Positions 10,501-20,661 of a DNA stretch of 64,000 nt are shown here, piece by piece. Below the pieces are notes generated by a model. That model had not been told where the DNA came from. It ran no database searches and saw only the letters and a program-made list of their open reading frames with translations. Position 1 is the stretch's first letter. Every line of letters begins with the position of its first letter. Made by a program: the position numbers and the translations under genes. The stretch comes from Piromyces finnis (taxonomy: Eukaryota; Neocallimastigomycota; Neocallimastigomycetes; Neocallimastigales; Neocallimastigaceae): contig MCFH01000011.1 in the NCBI GenBank assembly GCA_002104945.1, forward strand, positions 877,501 to 941,500, read 5' to 3'.

Positions 10501-11942
10501 GGTGAATAAGTGTCAACTTTAGAAAGAGATATATTAGAAGCCATGACAGTACAAGTCTCTTGTGATAAAGGATCGTTAACAGATTCATTGTTAATTAAGA
10601 CAGATTTAGAATGATTTTCTTTGGGATTACGAGAATGAGATAACTTAGAATTTGAAAAAGAAGATTTAGATTTGTCAATAAAAATAGGCAAAGAAACGGA
10701 AGAAGGGTTATTGCAATCAGTAGAAAAAACAGAAGTTTCCTGATGGAATTCGGGAACATTCGAAGGGAGAGTCATACAATGATCCAAGCAATATGAAGAA
10801 CCAAAGGATAATTTATTATTTTCAAAGTCAATACTTGGATTATGTTCCTTAAGCCAACGTAGACCTAGAATACAAGGATATACAGGTAGATCAGTAACGT
10901 AAAAGACAGTACGGCATAGGTGATCCATGTAGCGAAGATTAAGAGGTGGAGTAACTCCGAACAGTTTTTGGCTACCACCAATACCGAATACGTTGGGTAA
11001 ATCTTCTTCATAGTGGTAGGGAATATTGTGATCGTTGCAATAGTCGACATCTATTAGATTAAGTGTAGAACCGGAGTCTATAAGAATTTTTGTGTCTAGT
11101 TCAAACGATAATTTAAAATCTGAGGTTACCCTATCTTGTTGATTTTTCTTGGAATTGGTAGAATTATTTTGTAGAGAAACTAAAGATTCGAATGCTGAGT
11201 TTTTATTTCTTCTCTTATGACAATCTTTCAGTTGGTGTCCTGGAGATCCACAATAGACACATAAGTTTTCCTTACTTCTTCTTTCTTTTTCTTCCTTGGA
11301 TAACGGACCAAAGTATCTTTTCTTCTTGGGATGTTCGTTTAGATTTGTGGAAGCCTTTCTGGAGCCATTGCTGGAATTAGAACTTGGTCCCTTAGAATTT
11401 TTGTCAAAAAATAATCCCCTGGTAGCAAGTCTGGAGTCTATTCTAGCTGCAATAGTTTGGAGGGAAAACAAATCTCTTGGTCCTGGGAACATCTCTAATA
11501 TCTTCATTGCAACTTCTTGGTTGAGCCCAGCGATAAAAGCATCCATCTTAGCCTCTTCATTCCAGTTAGATTCATCAGAGTATTTGTTAAATTCAAGGAT
11601 GTATCCTCTGATGCCGCCCAAACGATGTTGCTTGAGAGTACGTAGCATTTGATTGGCTACGTAGACTGCATCATTGTTCCCATAGAACGCCTTTAGTCTT
11701 TCCTTGAATGCTTGGTAGTTGGTCAGACATGGATCATGGTTGTCAATAAGCGTAGCGGCCCAATTTAATGCATTTCCATAAAGGCGAGAAATCAGGTAGA
11801 TAACCTTGCTCTCTTCATCTTGATATCTTTCGGGATAAAGGAGAAAAACCAGTTCTATTTTGGCTAAGAAACCTTTGAGATATTTTCTGTCTCCTGCGAA
11901 ACCGTCTTTTAGTGAGGCGTTATCAAATATTTGTCCTTCCAT
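7578..11942 (-). CDS. Gag-Pol polyprotein, chromovirus element 1
   Basis: Single 1,454-codon ORF without frameshift, as in Tf1/sushi elements. Gag capsid region (about 1-180), CCHC knuckle CVYCGSPGHQLKDC (228-241), retropepsin ILIDSGS (D289), reverse transcriptase with YIDD (near 683), RNase H (TDSSNFAIGAVL, SDHRNLLY, GKPDALSRR), integrase HHCC (near 1044-1084) and DDE (SMDFITDLP, SDRGAQF, QTERVN), then a C-terminal chromodomain (EVEEILDKR...YLIKWKGYP..ASWEP, about 1400-1450) expected to guide integration to methylated histone marks. The usually near-invariant VMPFGL block of the RT reads VMLFGQ here. All other catalytic motifs are intact. The antisense strand shows only shadow ORFs. Confidence 0.95.
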   Translation of the reverse strand: MEGQIFDNASLKDGFAGDRKYLKGFLAKIELVFLLYPERYQDEESKVIYLISRLYGNALNWAATLIDNHDPCLTNYQAFKERLKAFYGNNDAVYVANQMLRTLKQHRLGGIRGYILEFNKYSDESNWNEEAKMDAFIAGLNQEVAMKILEMFPGPRDLFSLQTIAARIDSRLATRGLFFDKNSKGPSSNSSNGSRKASTNLNEHPKKKRYFGPLSKEEKERRSKENLCVYCGSPGHQLKDCHKRRNKNSAFESLVSLQNNSTNSKKNQQDRVTSDFKLSFELDTKILIDSGSTLNLIDVDYCNDHNIPYHYEEDLPNVFGIGGSQKLFGVTPPLNLRYMDHLCRTVFYVTDLPVYPCILGLRWLKEHNPSIDFENNKLSFGSSYCLDHCMTLPSNVPEFHQETSVFSTDCNNPSSVSLPIFIDKSKSSFSNSKLSHSRNPKENHSKSVLINNESVNDPLSQETCTVMASNISLSKVDTYSPKNSLKDSNPITKLPKELESYMDVFSESSADQLPPHRPYDCQINLIENAKLFYGPIYPLTDEETRVLKDYIDENLKKGFIRKSKSPAGAPVLFVPKKNGELRLCQDYRELNKITIRDSYPLPLIQDMLEHLGKAKIFSKLDLRSAYNLVRIKKGDEYKTAFTCKFGHFEYLVMLFGQKNAPAVFQHFINDVLENILGIFVYSYIDDLIIFSENHKSHIKHVIEVLDRLRNAGLYAKLEKCEFFVSSIDFLGHRISSEGIHMDPNKVSAIINWPVPSSVKEVQSFIGLANYYRRFIPNFAKVAQPLHRLLRKNVKFDFSSEALDAFNTIKSLISSAPILSHPNRDLPFIVETDSSNFAIGAVLSQKSPDDKMIHPVAFYSRSLTSAERNYPIYDKELLAIVNALETWRHFLKGALTPFTIYSDHRNLLYQKKPEKMSQRLVRWALFLSEFNFKILYRSGSSNGKPDALSRRPDYIDSSLPSDAPFSVLRPENFCALICSISSLNDEILSEYVNDSFYIDICNFLENKNLPAPHPQSNKFSLSNSFLLFDNRIYVPLKCRPSVLKLCHDSPSAGHFGIRKTISLISRDFWWPSISIDVKNYIRSCEICCRSKPSRHKPYGLLQPLEISDHPWASISMDFITDLPPSDGFNTILVVVDRLTKMCHLIPFKGIPSASDTAFAFLNYIFKIHGLPSEIISDRGAQFTSKFWKSICQSLDVNVKYSSPYHHQSNGQTERVNSVVEQYLRCFSNYKGTNWINFLPLAEFSYNNAVQDSTKFSPFFLNYGYHPKYSPVIPDQTNVPRAEEFTRDFEDLMEKLKENLKKAIQVQKKYADKYRQEPPTFKTGDKVWLDSSLIIHKGNKKFNPRKLGPFRIISKISNLTYKLELPKSLKIYPIVHVSNLEPYYEDSFGRIKDPPPPIIVNEKEEYEVEEILDKRKHYGKIQYLIKWKGYPLSEASWEPESNLNCDELIKNFNNSH

Positions 11943-12646
11943 TAGAATTAAAAAATATAATTGTTTGAAAATAAAAATTATGTAAATAAGATAAAGTTAT
12001 GTTTGAAGAAATTAAGAAGGAAAAAAAAAAAATTAAATCTTTATTATTATTTATTGATTAAAATATTTTAAATATAGACAAAGAGTCAAATTAAATAGTA
12101 TTGGACCATCAAATATTTAATTTTATTAGTATTCAATACTAGGTCCCTTGTAGCTCTTTGTTGATAACGTAGATATTATCAATTGTTAATATTGGAAATG
12201 AAAATTTTCAATAAAAGGAATTAACGGTATTAGTTTCTTTATTGTCACTTACTTAATTAAGCGGAAAGAAAAAAATAGGTTTAATTCCCCGATTATTAAT
12301 AATATCTAAACAACAAAGTATTACGTATAGGTGTCCAACTATCCACGCTAAGGGAGTTATTGAATCCTAACTTCTTTGTTATTTTATTATATTTTTCAAA
12401 AAATAATAAATAAAATTTAATTTTATTTATTAAAAGTAGAAAACGTTTTATTAGAAAATGAATTTTTTCTTTATTATTAAATTAAGCGTCCTGGCGCTCC
12501 CCTTATAATAACTGTGGGTTTTACTTTTGTTTTCAGTACCCTTATTGTTAAAATAAGCTTCACTGACTTACTTAATTTTTTAATAAATTAAAAATTCTTC
12601 CTTTTTTAAACACTAAGGTGTTATTATATATTTTAGGAGTTTTTAT
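11943..12646 (-). other. 5' leader of element 1
   Basis: About 700 nt between the shared 5' LTR and the gag start codon; repeated identically upstream of element 2 (18034-18737). No ORF of note is visible. Confidence 0.7.
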
Positions 12647-12647
12647 T
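12637..12647 (-). other. Self-primer binding site, element 1
   Basis: On the coding strand AATAAAAACTC straddles the 5' LTR end (last LTR base plus ten). Its exact complement GAGTTTTTATT lies inside the LTR at 12806-12796, 44 nt after the start of a TATATAAATA box (12850-12841), where the RNA should start. No TGG-starting tRNA primer site is present. Copy for element 2: 18728-18738 with 18897-18887. Confidence 0.65.
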
Positions 12648-13416
12648 GTAAAGAACTAATGTTCAATAAATAAAAACACAAATATATAAAAAGGAAAATA
12701 ATAAAAGCAAATAAAAATTTTATTATTGAACACTTAACAAAATTATAACAGGTTAGTGTTTAATAATTTTATTTTTATTATAAAATTTTTTTGTTAATAA
12801 AAACTCGAATTAAAAATAATTTTTTGAGAAATTTCACTCGTATTTATATAAAAATTTTTAAAAGTAAATTTATAAAAATTTTACAACTTAATTTTTTAAG
12901 CCAATCAGAAATTATCTTCTTTGGTAAAATTTCGTTATTTTTATGATTAAATATTATTATTATAATATTTTATATAACACCAACACTTTATAAATAAATA
13001 TTTGTATAATATGTATATATATTATTTTATATTTATTTATTATTATTTATTTATTAATATTTGTTATTAATATTTATTATTATTTAATACAAGTTATTTA
13101 ATAATGTCTTTTCTTATATTATGAAAAGAACTACATTTTAATAATAGTAAAAAATATATATTTATATAATATTAAATAAAATTATACTTTTCATATAATT
13201 AATTTAATTAATACATAAAAATTTAAATAATATATAATTATATAATTAATTAATAGTAAATAAAATATAAAATTATTTCATTATAATTTTAACAGTTATA
13301 AAATATTTTAATAATTAAAAAAAAGATATTAATGAGGTTTCGAACTCGAGTAGTTCAAACCAAGGTCTTAGTTACTAACCACTAAGACAGGTTACTAATT
13401 TCTATGATTCGTTACA
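12647..13416 (-). repeat. LTR2 (shared middle LTR, 770 bp)
   Basis: Serves as 5' LTR of element 1 and 3' LTR of element 2. Full-length: contains the 361-bp segment 12938-13298 absent from LTR1 and the tRNA-like promoter (A box 13379-13389, B box 13336-13346). Confidence 0.9.
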
Positions 13417-13515
13417 TGGTCCTCCTCCAGGATTCGGATACCAGACGAATCAACTAAATTTATTTGTTACTTTATTATAAGAGAAATAATTGAAACGAGT
13501 GAATACATTTTGAAA

Positions 13516-13546
<31 letters not shown>

Positions 13547-13615
13547 TGAATATTAAATTATAAATATATTTTTTCATTTTTTATTTTCTATTCTCTTTTT
13601 CTCTTATCAATTACT

Positions 13616-13659
<44 letters not shown>

Positions 13660-13668
13660 TAACTATTA

Positions 13669-16600
13669 CTAATGTGAATTATTAAAGTTTTTAATTAGTT
13701 CATCGCAGTTTAAATTACTTTCAGGTTCCCAAGATGCTTCTGAAAGCGGATAACCTTTCCATTTTATTAGATATTGAATCTTCCCATAATGCTTTCTTTT
13801 ATCAAGTATTTCTTCTACTTCGTATTCTTCTTTTTCATTTACTATTATAGGTGGAGGTGGATCTTTGATTCTTCCAAAACTATCTTCATAATACGGTTCT
13901 AGGTTTGAAACATGAACAATTGGGTAAATCTTCAGCGATTTTGGTAATTCTAATTTATAAGTGAGATTAGAGATTTTACTAATTATCCTAAACGGGCCAA
14001 GTTTCCTAGGATTAAATTTTTTATTTCCTTTATGAATTATCAAGGAGCTATCCAACCATACTTTGTCACCAGTCTTGAATGTCGGAGGTTCTTGTCTATA
14101 CTTGTCGGCGTATTTCTTTTGAACTTGGATGGCCTTCTTTAAGTTTTCTTTTAGTTTCTCCATTAGGTCTTCAAAGTCTCTTGTAAATTCTTCAGCTCTT
14201 GGAACATTCGTTTGGTCAGGAATTACCGGAGAGTATTTTGGGTGATAACCATAATTTAGGAAGAATGGTGAGAATTTTGTTGAGTCTTGAACAGCATTAT
14301 TGTAACTGAATTCTGCCAATGGAAGAAAGTTGATCCAATTTGTTCCTTTATAATTAGAAAAGCATCTTAAATATTGTTCAACAACGGAGTTTACCCTCTC
14401 CGTTTGGCCATTGGATTGATGATGATATGGTGAAGAATATTTAACATTGACGTCCAAAGATTGGCAAATAGATTTCCAAAATTTCGAAGTGAATTGCGCG
14501 CCTCTATCGGAAATAATTTCAGAGGGGAGACCGTGAATTTTGAAAATATAATTCAAAAAAGCAAAAGCAGTATCAGAAGCAGAAGGAATACCTTTAAAGG
14601 GAATGAGGTGGCACATTTTAGTAAGGCGGTCAACTACAACAAGAATAGTGTTAAATCCATCAGAAGGAGGGAGGTCAGTAATGAAATCCATAGAAATAGA
14701 AGCCCAAGGATGGTCACTAATCTCAAGGGGTTGAAGTAAACCATATGGTTTATGACGAGAAGGCTTGGAGCGGCAACAAATCTCACAAGATCGGATATAA
14801 TTCTTAACATCAATAGAAATGGATGGCCACCAAAAGTCACGAGAGATCAAAGAAATAGTTTTGCGGATACCAAAATGACCGGCAGAGGGGGAATCATGAC
14901 AGAGTTTCAAAACGGAGGGACGGCATTTTAAAGGGACATAGATTCTATTATCAAAAAGAAGAAAACTATTACTAAGAGAGAATTTATTACTTTGTGGATG
15001 TGGAGCTGGGAGATTCTTATTTTCAAGAAAATTGCAAATGTCAATGTAAAAAGAGTCGTTCACATATTCAGATAATATTTCATCATTAAGAGAAGAAATG
15101 GAACAAATCAAAGCGCAGAAATTCTCAGGGCGTAAAACCGAAAAAGGAGCATCAGAAGGAAGAGAGGAATCTATATAATCAGGTCTTCGTGAAAGCGCAT
15201 CAGGTTTACCATTTGATGAACCAGAGCGGTAGAGAATTTTAAAGTTAAATTCGGAAAGGAAAAGGGCCCAACGAACGAGACGTTGTGACATTTTTTCCGG
15301 TTTCTTTTGATATAGTAAGTTTCGATGATCTGAATAAATAGTAAACGGGGTTAAAGCACCTTTGAGAAAATGTCGCCAAGTCTCAAGAGCATTAACAATA
15401 GCTAAAAGTTCTTTATCGTATATAGGATAGTTTCTTTCAGCGGAAGTAAGAGATCTTGAATAGAAAGCGACAGGATGGATCATTTTATCATCAGGAGATT
15501 TTTGAGACAGAACTGCTCCTATAGCAAAGTTGCTAGAGTCGGTTTCAACAATAAAGGGAAGATCACGATTTGGATGAGACAGGATGGGAGCAGATGAAAT
15601 TAATGATTTAATGGTATTAAATGCATCAAGAGCTTCAGAGGAAAAATCAAATTTAACGTTTTTACGAAGTAGTCTGTGAAGGGGTTGTGCAACTTTGGCA
15701 AAATTAGGAATAAACCGACGATAGTAGTTGGCTAGGCCAATAAAAGATTGAACTTCCTTGACACTGGACGGAACTGGCCAATTAATAATAGCAGAAACTT
15801 TATTGGGGTCCATATGTATACCTTCAGAGGATATACGATGACCAAGGAAATCAATAGAGGAAACAAAGAATTCACACTTTTCAAGCTTAGCATAAAGACC
15901 AGCATTTCTTAAGCGATCCAGGACTTCGATAACGTGCTTAATGTGGGATTTATGGTTTTCAGAAAAAATAATTAAATCGTCAATATATGAATAAACAAAA
16001 ATCCCTAGAATATTTTCCAGAACATCATTGATAAAATGCTGAAAAACAGCCGGGGCGTTTTTCTGTCCGAATAGCATTACCAGATATTCAAAGTGGCCGA
16101 ATTTGCAGGTGAAAGCTGTTTTATATTCATCACCCTTTTTGATTCGGACCAAGTTATATGCTGATCGTAAATCCAATTTTGAGAAGATTTTCGCTTTACC
16201 AAGATGCTCTAGCATATCTTGAATCAGAGGTAGAGGATAGGAATCTCTAATGGTAATTTTGTTGAGTTCCCTATAATCTTGACAAAGACGGAGTTCACCA
16301 TTCTTTTTAGGAACGAAAAGTACAGGCGCACCAGCAGGAGATTTGGATTTCCTAATGAAACCCTTTTTGAGGTTTTCATCGATATAATCCTTCAAAACTC
16401 TTGTTTCTTCGTCTGTTAGTGGGTAGATTGGTCCATAAAATAGCTTGGCATTTTCGATTAGGTTTATTTGGCAATCATAAGGACGATGAGGTGGTAATTG
16501 ATCAGCAGAAGATTCGCTAAAGACGTCCATATATGATTCTAATTCCTTCGGAAGTTTAGTAATAGGATTTGAGTCTTTAAGAGAGTTTTTTGGTGAATAA

Positions 16601-18033
16601 GTGTCAACTTTAGAAAGAGATATATTAGAAGCCATGACAGTACAAGTCTCTTGTGATAAAGGATCGTTAACAGATTCATTGTTAATTAAGACAGATTTAG
16701 AATGATTTTCTTTGGGATTACGAGAATGAGATAACTTAGAATTTGAAAAAGAAGATTTAGATTTGTCAATAAAAATAGGCAAAGAAACGGAAGAAGGGTT
16801 ATTGCAATCAGTAGAAAAAACAGAAGTTTCCTGATGGAATTCGGGAACATTCGAAGGGAGAGTCATACAATGATCCAAGCAATATGAAGAACCAAAGGAT
16901 AATTTATTATTTTCAAAGTCAATACTTGGATTATGTTCCTTAAGCCAACGTAGACCTAGAATACAAGGATATACAGGTAGATCAGTAACGTAAAAGACAG
17001 TACGGCATAGGTGATCCATGTAGCGAAGATTAAGAGGTGGAGTAACTCCGAACAGTTTTTGGCTACCACCAATACCGAATACGTTGGGTAAATCTTCTTC
17101 ATAGTGGTAGGGAATATTGTGATCGTTGCAATAGTCGACATCTATTAGATTAAGTGTAGAACCGGAGTCTATAAGAATTTTTGTGTCTAGTTCAAACGAT
17201 AATTTAAAATCTGAGGTTACCCTATCTTGTTGATTTTTCTTGGAATTGGTAGAATTATTTTGTAGAGAAACTAAAGATTCGAATGCTGAGTTTTTATTTC
17301 TTCTCTTATGACAATCTTTCAGTTGGTGTCCTGGAGATCCACAATAGACACATAAGTTTTCCTTACTTCTTCTTTCTTTTTCTTCCTTGGATAACGGACC
17401 AAAGTATCTTTTCTTCTTGGGATGTTCGTTTAGATTTGTGGAAGCCTTTCTGGAGCCATTGCTGGAATTAGAACTTGGTCCCTTAGAATTTTTGTCAAAA
17501 AATAATCCCCTGGTAGCAAGTCTGGAGTCTATTCTAGCTGCAATAGTTTGGAGGGAAAACAAATCTCTTGGTCCTGGGAACATCTCTAATATCTTCATTG
17601 CAACTTCTTGGTTGAGCCCAGCGATAAAAGCATCCATCTTAGCCTCTTCATTCCAGTTAGATTCATCAGAGTATTTGTTAAATTCAAGGATGTATCCTCT
17701 GATGCCGCCCAAACGATGTTGCTTGAGAGTACGTAGCATTTGATTGGCTACGTAGACTGCATCATTGTTCCCATAGAACGCCTTTAGTCTTTCCTTGAAT
17801 GCTTGGTAGTTGGTCAGACATGGATCATGGTTGTCAATAAGCGTAGCGGCCCAATTTAATGCATTTCCATAAAGGCGAGAAATCAGGTAGATAACCTTGC
17901 TCTCTTCATCTTGATATCTTTCGGGATAAAGGAGAAAAACCAGTTCTATTTTGGCTAAGAAACCTTTGAGATATTTTCTGTCTCCTGCGAAACCGTCTTT
18001 TAGTGAGGCGTTATCAAATATTTGTCCTTCCAT
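13669..18033 (-). CDS. Gag-Pol polyprotein, chromovirus element 2
   Basis: 1,454 codons, identical in protein sequence to the element 1 product at 7578-11942, including the unusual VMLFGQ block in the reverse transcriptase. CCHC knuckle, retropepsin, RT (YIDD), RNase H, HHCC/DDE integrase and chromodomain are all intact. Identity over the whole ORF indicates very recent duplication, gene conversion or assembly repeat. Its 5' LTR is LTR3 (18738-19507) and its 3' LTR is the shared LTR2. Confidence 0.95.
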   Translation of the reverse strand: MEGQIFDNASLKDGFAGDRKYLKGFLAKIELVFLLYPERYQDEESKVIYLISRLYGNALNWAATLIDNHDPCLTNYQAFKERLKAFYGNNDAVYVANQMLRTLKQHRLGGIRGYILEFNKYSDESNWNEEAKMDAFIAGLNQEVAMKILEMFPGPRDLFSLQTIAARIDSRLATRGLFFDKNSKGPSSNSSNGSRKASTNLNEHPKKKRYFGPLSKEEKERRSKENLCVYCGSPGHQLKDCHKRRNKNSAFESLVSLQNNSTNSKKNQQDRVTSDFKLSFELDTKILIDSGSTLNLIDVDYCNDHNIPYHYEEDLPNVFGIGGSQKLFGVTPPLNLRYMDHLCRTVFYVTDLPVYPCILGLRWLKEHNPSIDFENNKLSFGSSYCLDHCMTLPSNVPEFHQETSVFSTDCNNPSSVSLPIFIDKSKSSFSNSKLSHSRNPKENHSKSVLINNESVNDPLSQETCTVMASNISLSKVDTYSPKNSLKDSNPITKLPKELESYMDVFSESSADQLPPHRPYDCQINLIENAKLFYGPIYPLTDEETRVLKDYIDENLKKGFIRKSKSPAGAPVLFVPKKNGELRLCQDYRELNKITIRDSYPLPLIQDMLEHLGKAKIFSKLDLRSAYNLVRIKKGDEYKTAFTCKFGHFEYLVMLFGQKNAPAVFQHFINDVLENILGIFVYSYIDDLIIFSENHKSHIKHVIEVLDRLRNAGLYAKLEKCEFFVSSIDFLGHRISSEGIHMDPNKVSAIINWPVPSSVKEVQSFIGLANYYRRFIPNFAKVAQPLHRLLRKNVKFDFSSEALDAFNTIKSLISSAPILSHPNRDLPFIVETDSSNFAIGAVLSQKSPDDKMIHPVAFYSRSLTSAERNYPIYDKELLAIVNALETWRHFLKGALTPFTIYSDHRNLLYQKKPEKMSQRLVRWALFLSEFNFKILYRSGSSNGKPDALSRRPDYIDSSLPSDAPFSVLRPENFCALICSISSLNDEILSEYVNDSFYIDICNFLENKNLPAPHPQSNKFSLSNSFLLFDNRIYVPLKCRPSVLKLCHDSPSAGHFGIRKTISLISRDFWWPSISIDVKNYIRSCEICCRSKPSRHKPYGLLQPLEISDHPWASISMDFITDLPPSDGFNTILVVVDRLTKMCHLIPFKGIPSASDTAFAFLNYIFKIHGLPSEIISDRGAQFTSKFWKSICQSLDVNVKYSSPYHHQSNGQTERVNSVVEQYLRCFSNYKGTNWINFLPLAEFSYNNAVQDSTKFSPFFLNYGYHPKYSPVIPDQTNVPRAEEFTRDFEDLMEKLKENLKKAIQVQKKYADKYRQEPPTFKTGDKVWLDSSLIIHKGNKKFNPRKLGPFRIISKISNLTYKLELPKSLKIYPIVHVSNLEPYYEDSFGRIKDPPPPIIVNEKEEYEVEEILDKRKHYGKIQYLIKWKGYPLSEASWEPESNLNCDELIKNFNNSH

Positions 18034-18737
18034 TAGAATTAAAAAATATAATTGTTTGAAAATAAAAATTATGTAAATAAGATAAAGTTATGTTTGAAGA
18101 AATTAAGAAGGAAAAAAAAAAAATTAAATCTTTATTATTATTTATTGATTAAAATATTTTAAATATAGACAAAGAGTCAAATTAAATAGTATTGGACCAT
18201 CAAATATTTAATTTTATTAGTATTCAATACTAGGTCCCTTGTAGCTCTTTGTTGATAACGTAGATATTATCAATTGTTAATATTGGAAATGAAAATTTTC
18301 AATAAAAGGAATTAACGGTATTAGTTTCTTTATTGTCACTTACTTAATTAAGCGGAAAGAAAAAAATAGGTTTAATTCCCCGATTATTAATAATATCTAA
18401 ACAACAAAGTATTACGTATAGGTGTCCAACTATCCACGCTAAGGGAGTTATTGAATCCTAACTTCTTTGTTATTTTATTATATTTTTCAAAAAATAATAA
18501 ATAAAATTTAATTTTATTTATTAAAAGTAGAAAACGTTTTATTAGAAAATGAATTTTTTCTTTATTATTAAATTAAGCGTCCTGGCGCTCCCCTTATAAT
18601 AACTGTGGGTTTTACTTTTGTTTTCAGTACCCTTATTGTTAAAATAAGCTTCACTGACTTACTTAATTTTTTAATAAATTAAAAATTCTTCCTTTTTTAA
18701 ACACTAAGGTGTTATTATATATTTTAGGAGTTTTTAT

Positions 18738-19507
18738 TGTAAAGAACTAATGTTCAATAAATAAAAACACAAATATATAAAAAGGAAAATAATAAAAGCA
18801 AATAAAAATTTTATTATTGAACACTTAACAAAATTATAACAGGTTAGTGTTTAATAATTTTATTTTTATTATAAAATTTTTTTGTTAATAAAAACTCGAA
18901 TTAAAAATAATTTTTTGAGAAATTTCACTCGTATTTATATAAAAATTTTTAAAAGTAAATTTATAAAAATTTTACAACTTAATTTTTTAAGCCAATCAGA
19001 AATTATCTTCTTTGGTAAAATTTCGTTATTTTTATGATTAAATATTATTATTATAATATTTTATATAACACCAACACTTTATAAATAAATATTTGTATAA
19101 TATGTATATATATTATTTTATATTTATTTATTATTATTTATTTATTAATATTTGTTATTAATATTTATTATTATTTAATACAAGTTATTTAATAATGTCT
19201 TTTCTTATATTATGAAAAGAACTACATTTTAATAATAGTAAAAAATATATATTTATATAATATTAAATAAAATTATACTTTTCATATAATTAATTTAATT
19301 AATACATAAAAATTTAAATAATATATAATTATATAATTAATTAATAGTAAATAAAATATAAAATTATTTCATTATAATTTTAACAGTTATAAAATATTTT
19401 AATAATTAAAAAAAAGATATTAATGAGGTTTCGAACTCGAGTAGTTCAAACCAAGGTCTTAGTTACTAACCACTAAGACAGGTTACTAATTTCTATGATT
19501 CGTTACA
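18738..19507 (-). repeat. LTR3 (5' LTR of element 2, 770 bp)
   Basis: Same length as LTR2, offset 6,091 bp. Ends in GTTACA at 19507, followed by GTTCT (19508-19512). tRNA-like boxes at 19470-19480 (A) and 19427-19437 (B). Confidence 0.9.
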
Positions 19508-19516
19508 GTTCTATTG
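19508..19516. repeat. Abutting target-site duplications GTTCT and TATTG
   Basis: GTTCT (19508-19512) closes the tandem array and TATTG (19512-19516) opens the third element; they share one T. The two integrations therefore lie four bases apart in the host ORF. Partners: 6911-6915 and 33833-33837. Confidence 0.85.
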
Positions 19517-19552
19517 TGTAAAATATTGTATTAATAGAATAATGTATTTAAT
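19517..19552 (+). repeat. 5' LTR of third element, first 36 bp
   Basis: TGTAAAATATTG start, matches 32999 onward, and breaks at TTAAT where the fourth element is inserted. LTR resumes after the second TTAAT at 27228-27232. Confidence 0.9.
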
Positions 19553-20586
19553 TGTCACGAATACTAGTGAAATTACAATTTCAAGATCACTTGGAATTGT
19601 GAAATCACTTATGAAAATTCAAAATCAACAAATATTTTATTTTCAAATAAATTATAAAATTTTATTAAGAAATATTTAAAAATTTAGAAAAGGTTAAAAT
19701 ATGACCTTAACCCTTAATAATTTTTATAATAAATAACTTTAACCCTTATCGTTAAAATGGAATAAGAAAAAACACGCGTATCTCCTCAACGAATGACGAT
19801 TTTTGAATAAAAATGTTTTGGTTATAATTAAGTTCGTTAGAAAGCCACGCTCGAGACAAACAACATATCTTAAAATCAGGTCAATATCTCTGCTGGTTCA
19901 CGAGATATTCCAATTTAAAGATATTTTGTTAGCAATGATTAATTGTTTATTCAGAGAATGATCACCCCTGATATATCAAACATAAATCATTCACTCAAAG
20001 TATAAAAATTATTGTTTAATTAAATCAAAATTATTTTCCGGAACTAATTAACTTTATTTTATAATAATTATTTCAATAACATAATTTATAATCTTTGAAC
20101 TAGAGGATTATAATTATTAATATTATATTCAATGAATTATATTATAATTAAGAAATAATTAATATTATGAATATTATAAACAATAGTTATTTTTTAATAA
20201 TTAGGAATAAGTCTTAAGTTTAGTTTAAGTATTATAAAATATATTATGAATATAATCATGTATTGAAAAGTTATTTTATTATTAAATGTAAAATTACAAA
20301 TAGTATAAATAGTTTAGAATAGTTTTATGAATTAAATCTTTGTAAAGATTATTATCTTATTAATACTTAATAAGTATTACTATTAAATAATCTTATTATT
20401 ATATATATTCTTTAAATAAAATAAAAAGGAATTATTTTAACTATAATACATAATATAATTATTCATTTATAAATCAATTAAGATTATTTTAATAAAACAT
20501 TTTTTTTTTCTAACCTAGTTATCTTTTAACCTTTTATTTAATTTAATATTTTAATATTAAATTATAAGTTTAGTAAAACTTTTACA
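19553..20586 (+). repeat. 5' LTR of fourth element
   Basis: TATAAATA at 20304-20311; predicted RNA start near 20342 (GTAAAGATTATT). Ends ...CTTTTACA at 20586. Confidence 0.9.
20304..20353 (+). promoter_or_regulatory. LTR promoter and predicted self-primer start, fourth element
   Basis: TATAAATA (20304-20311) lies 38 nt before GTAAAGATTATT (20342-20353), which is exactly complementary to the site at the LTR/internal boundary (20586-20597). Confidence 0.65.
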
Positions 20587-20597
20587 ATAATCTTTAC
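20586..20597 (+). other. Self-primer binding site, fourth element
   Basis: AATAATCTTTAC, from the last LTR base into the leader, complements 20342-20353 over 12 of 12 positions. No tRNA-type TGG site follows the LTR. Matches the Tf1 arrangement, where the first 11 nt of the RNA prime reverse transcription. Confidence 0.7.
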
Positions 20598-20661
20598 CGC
20601 GTTTTTTACCATAACTACCTTAGGAAAAAACTTAATTTAAAAATTTAAAAAAAAAAAAAAA

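Larger units (their letters stand above)
6916..19507 (-). mobile_element. Tandem chromovirus array: two identical Ty3/gypsy elements sharing one LTR
   Basis: Order on the + strand: LTR (6916-7324), internal region with ORF 7578-11942, LTR (12647-13416), second internal region with ORF 13669-18033, LTR (18738-19507). Coding is on the minus strand. Units repeat every 6,091 bp and the two 1,454-aa proteins are identical. LTRs read TGTAAC...TTTACA on the coding strand. A 5-bp GTTCT duplication brackets only the array ends. Likely origins are recombination between an integrated copy and another copy or extrachromosomal circle, or a concatemer insertion. An assembly duplication is possible, but LTR1 and LTR2 differ by 361 bp. 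Confidence 0.9.
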
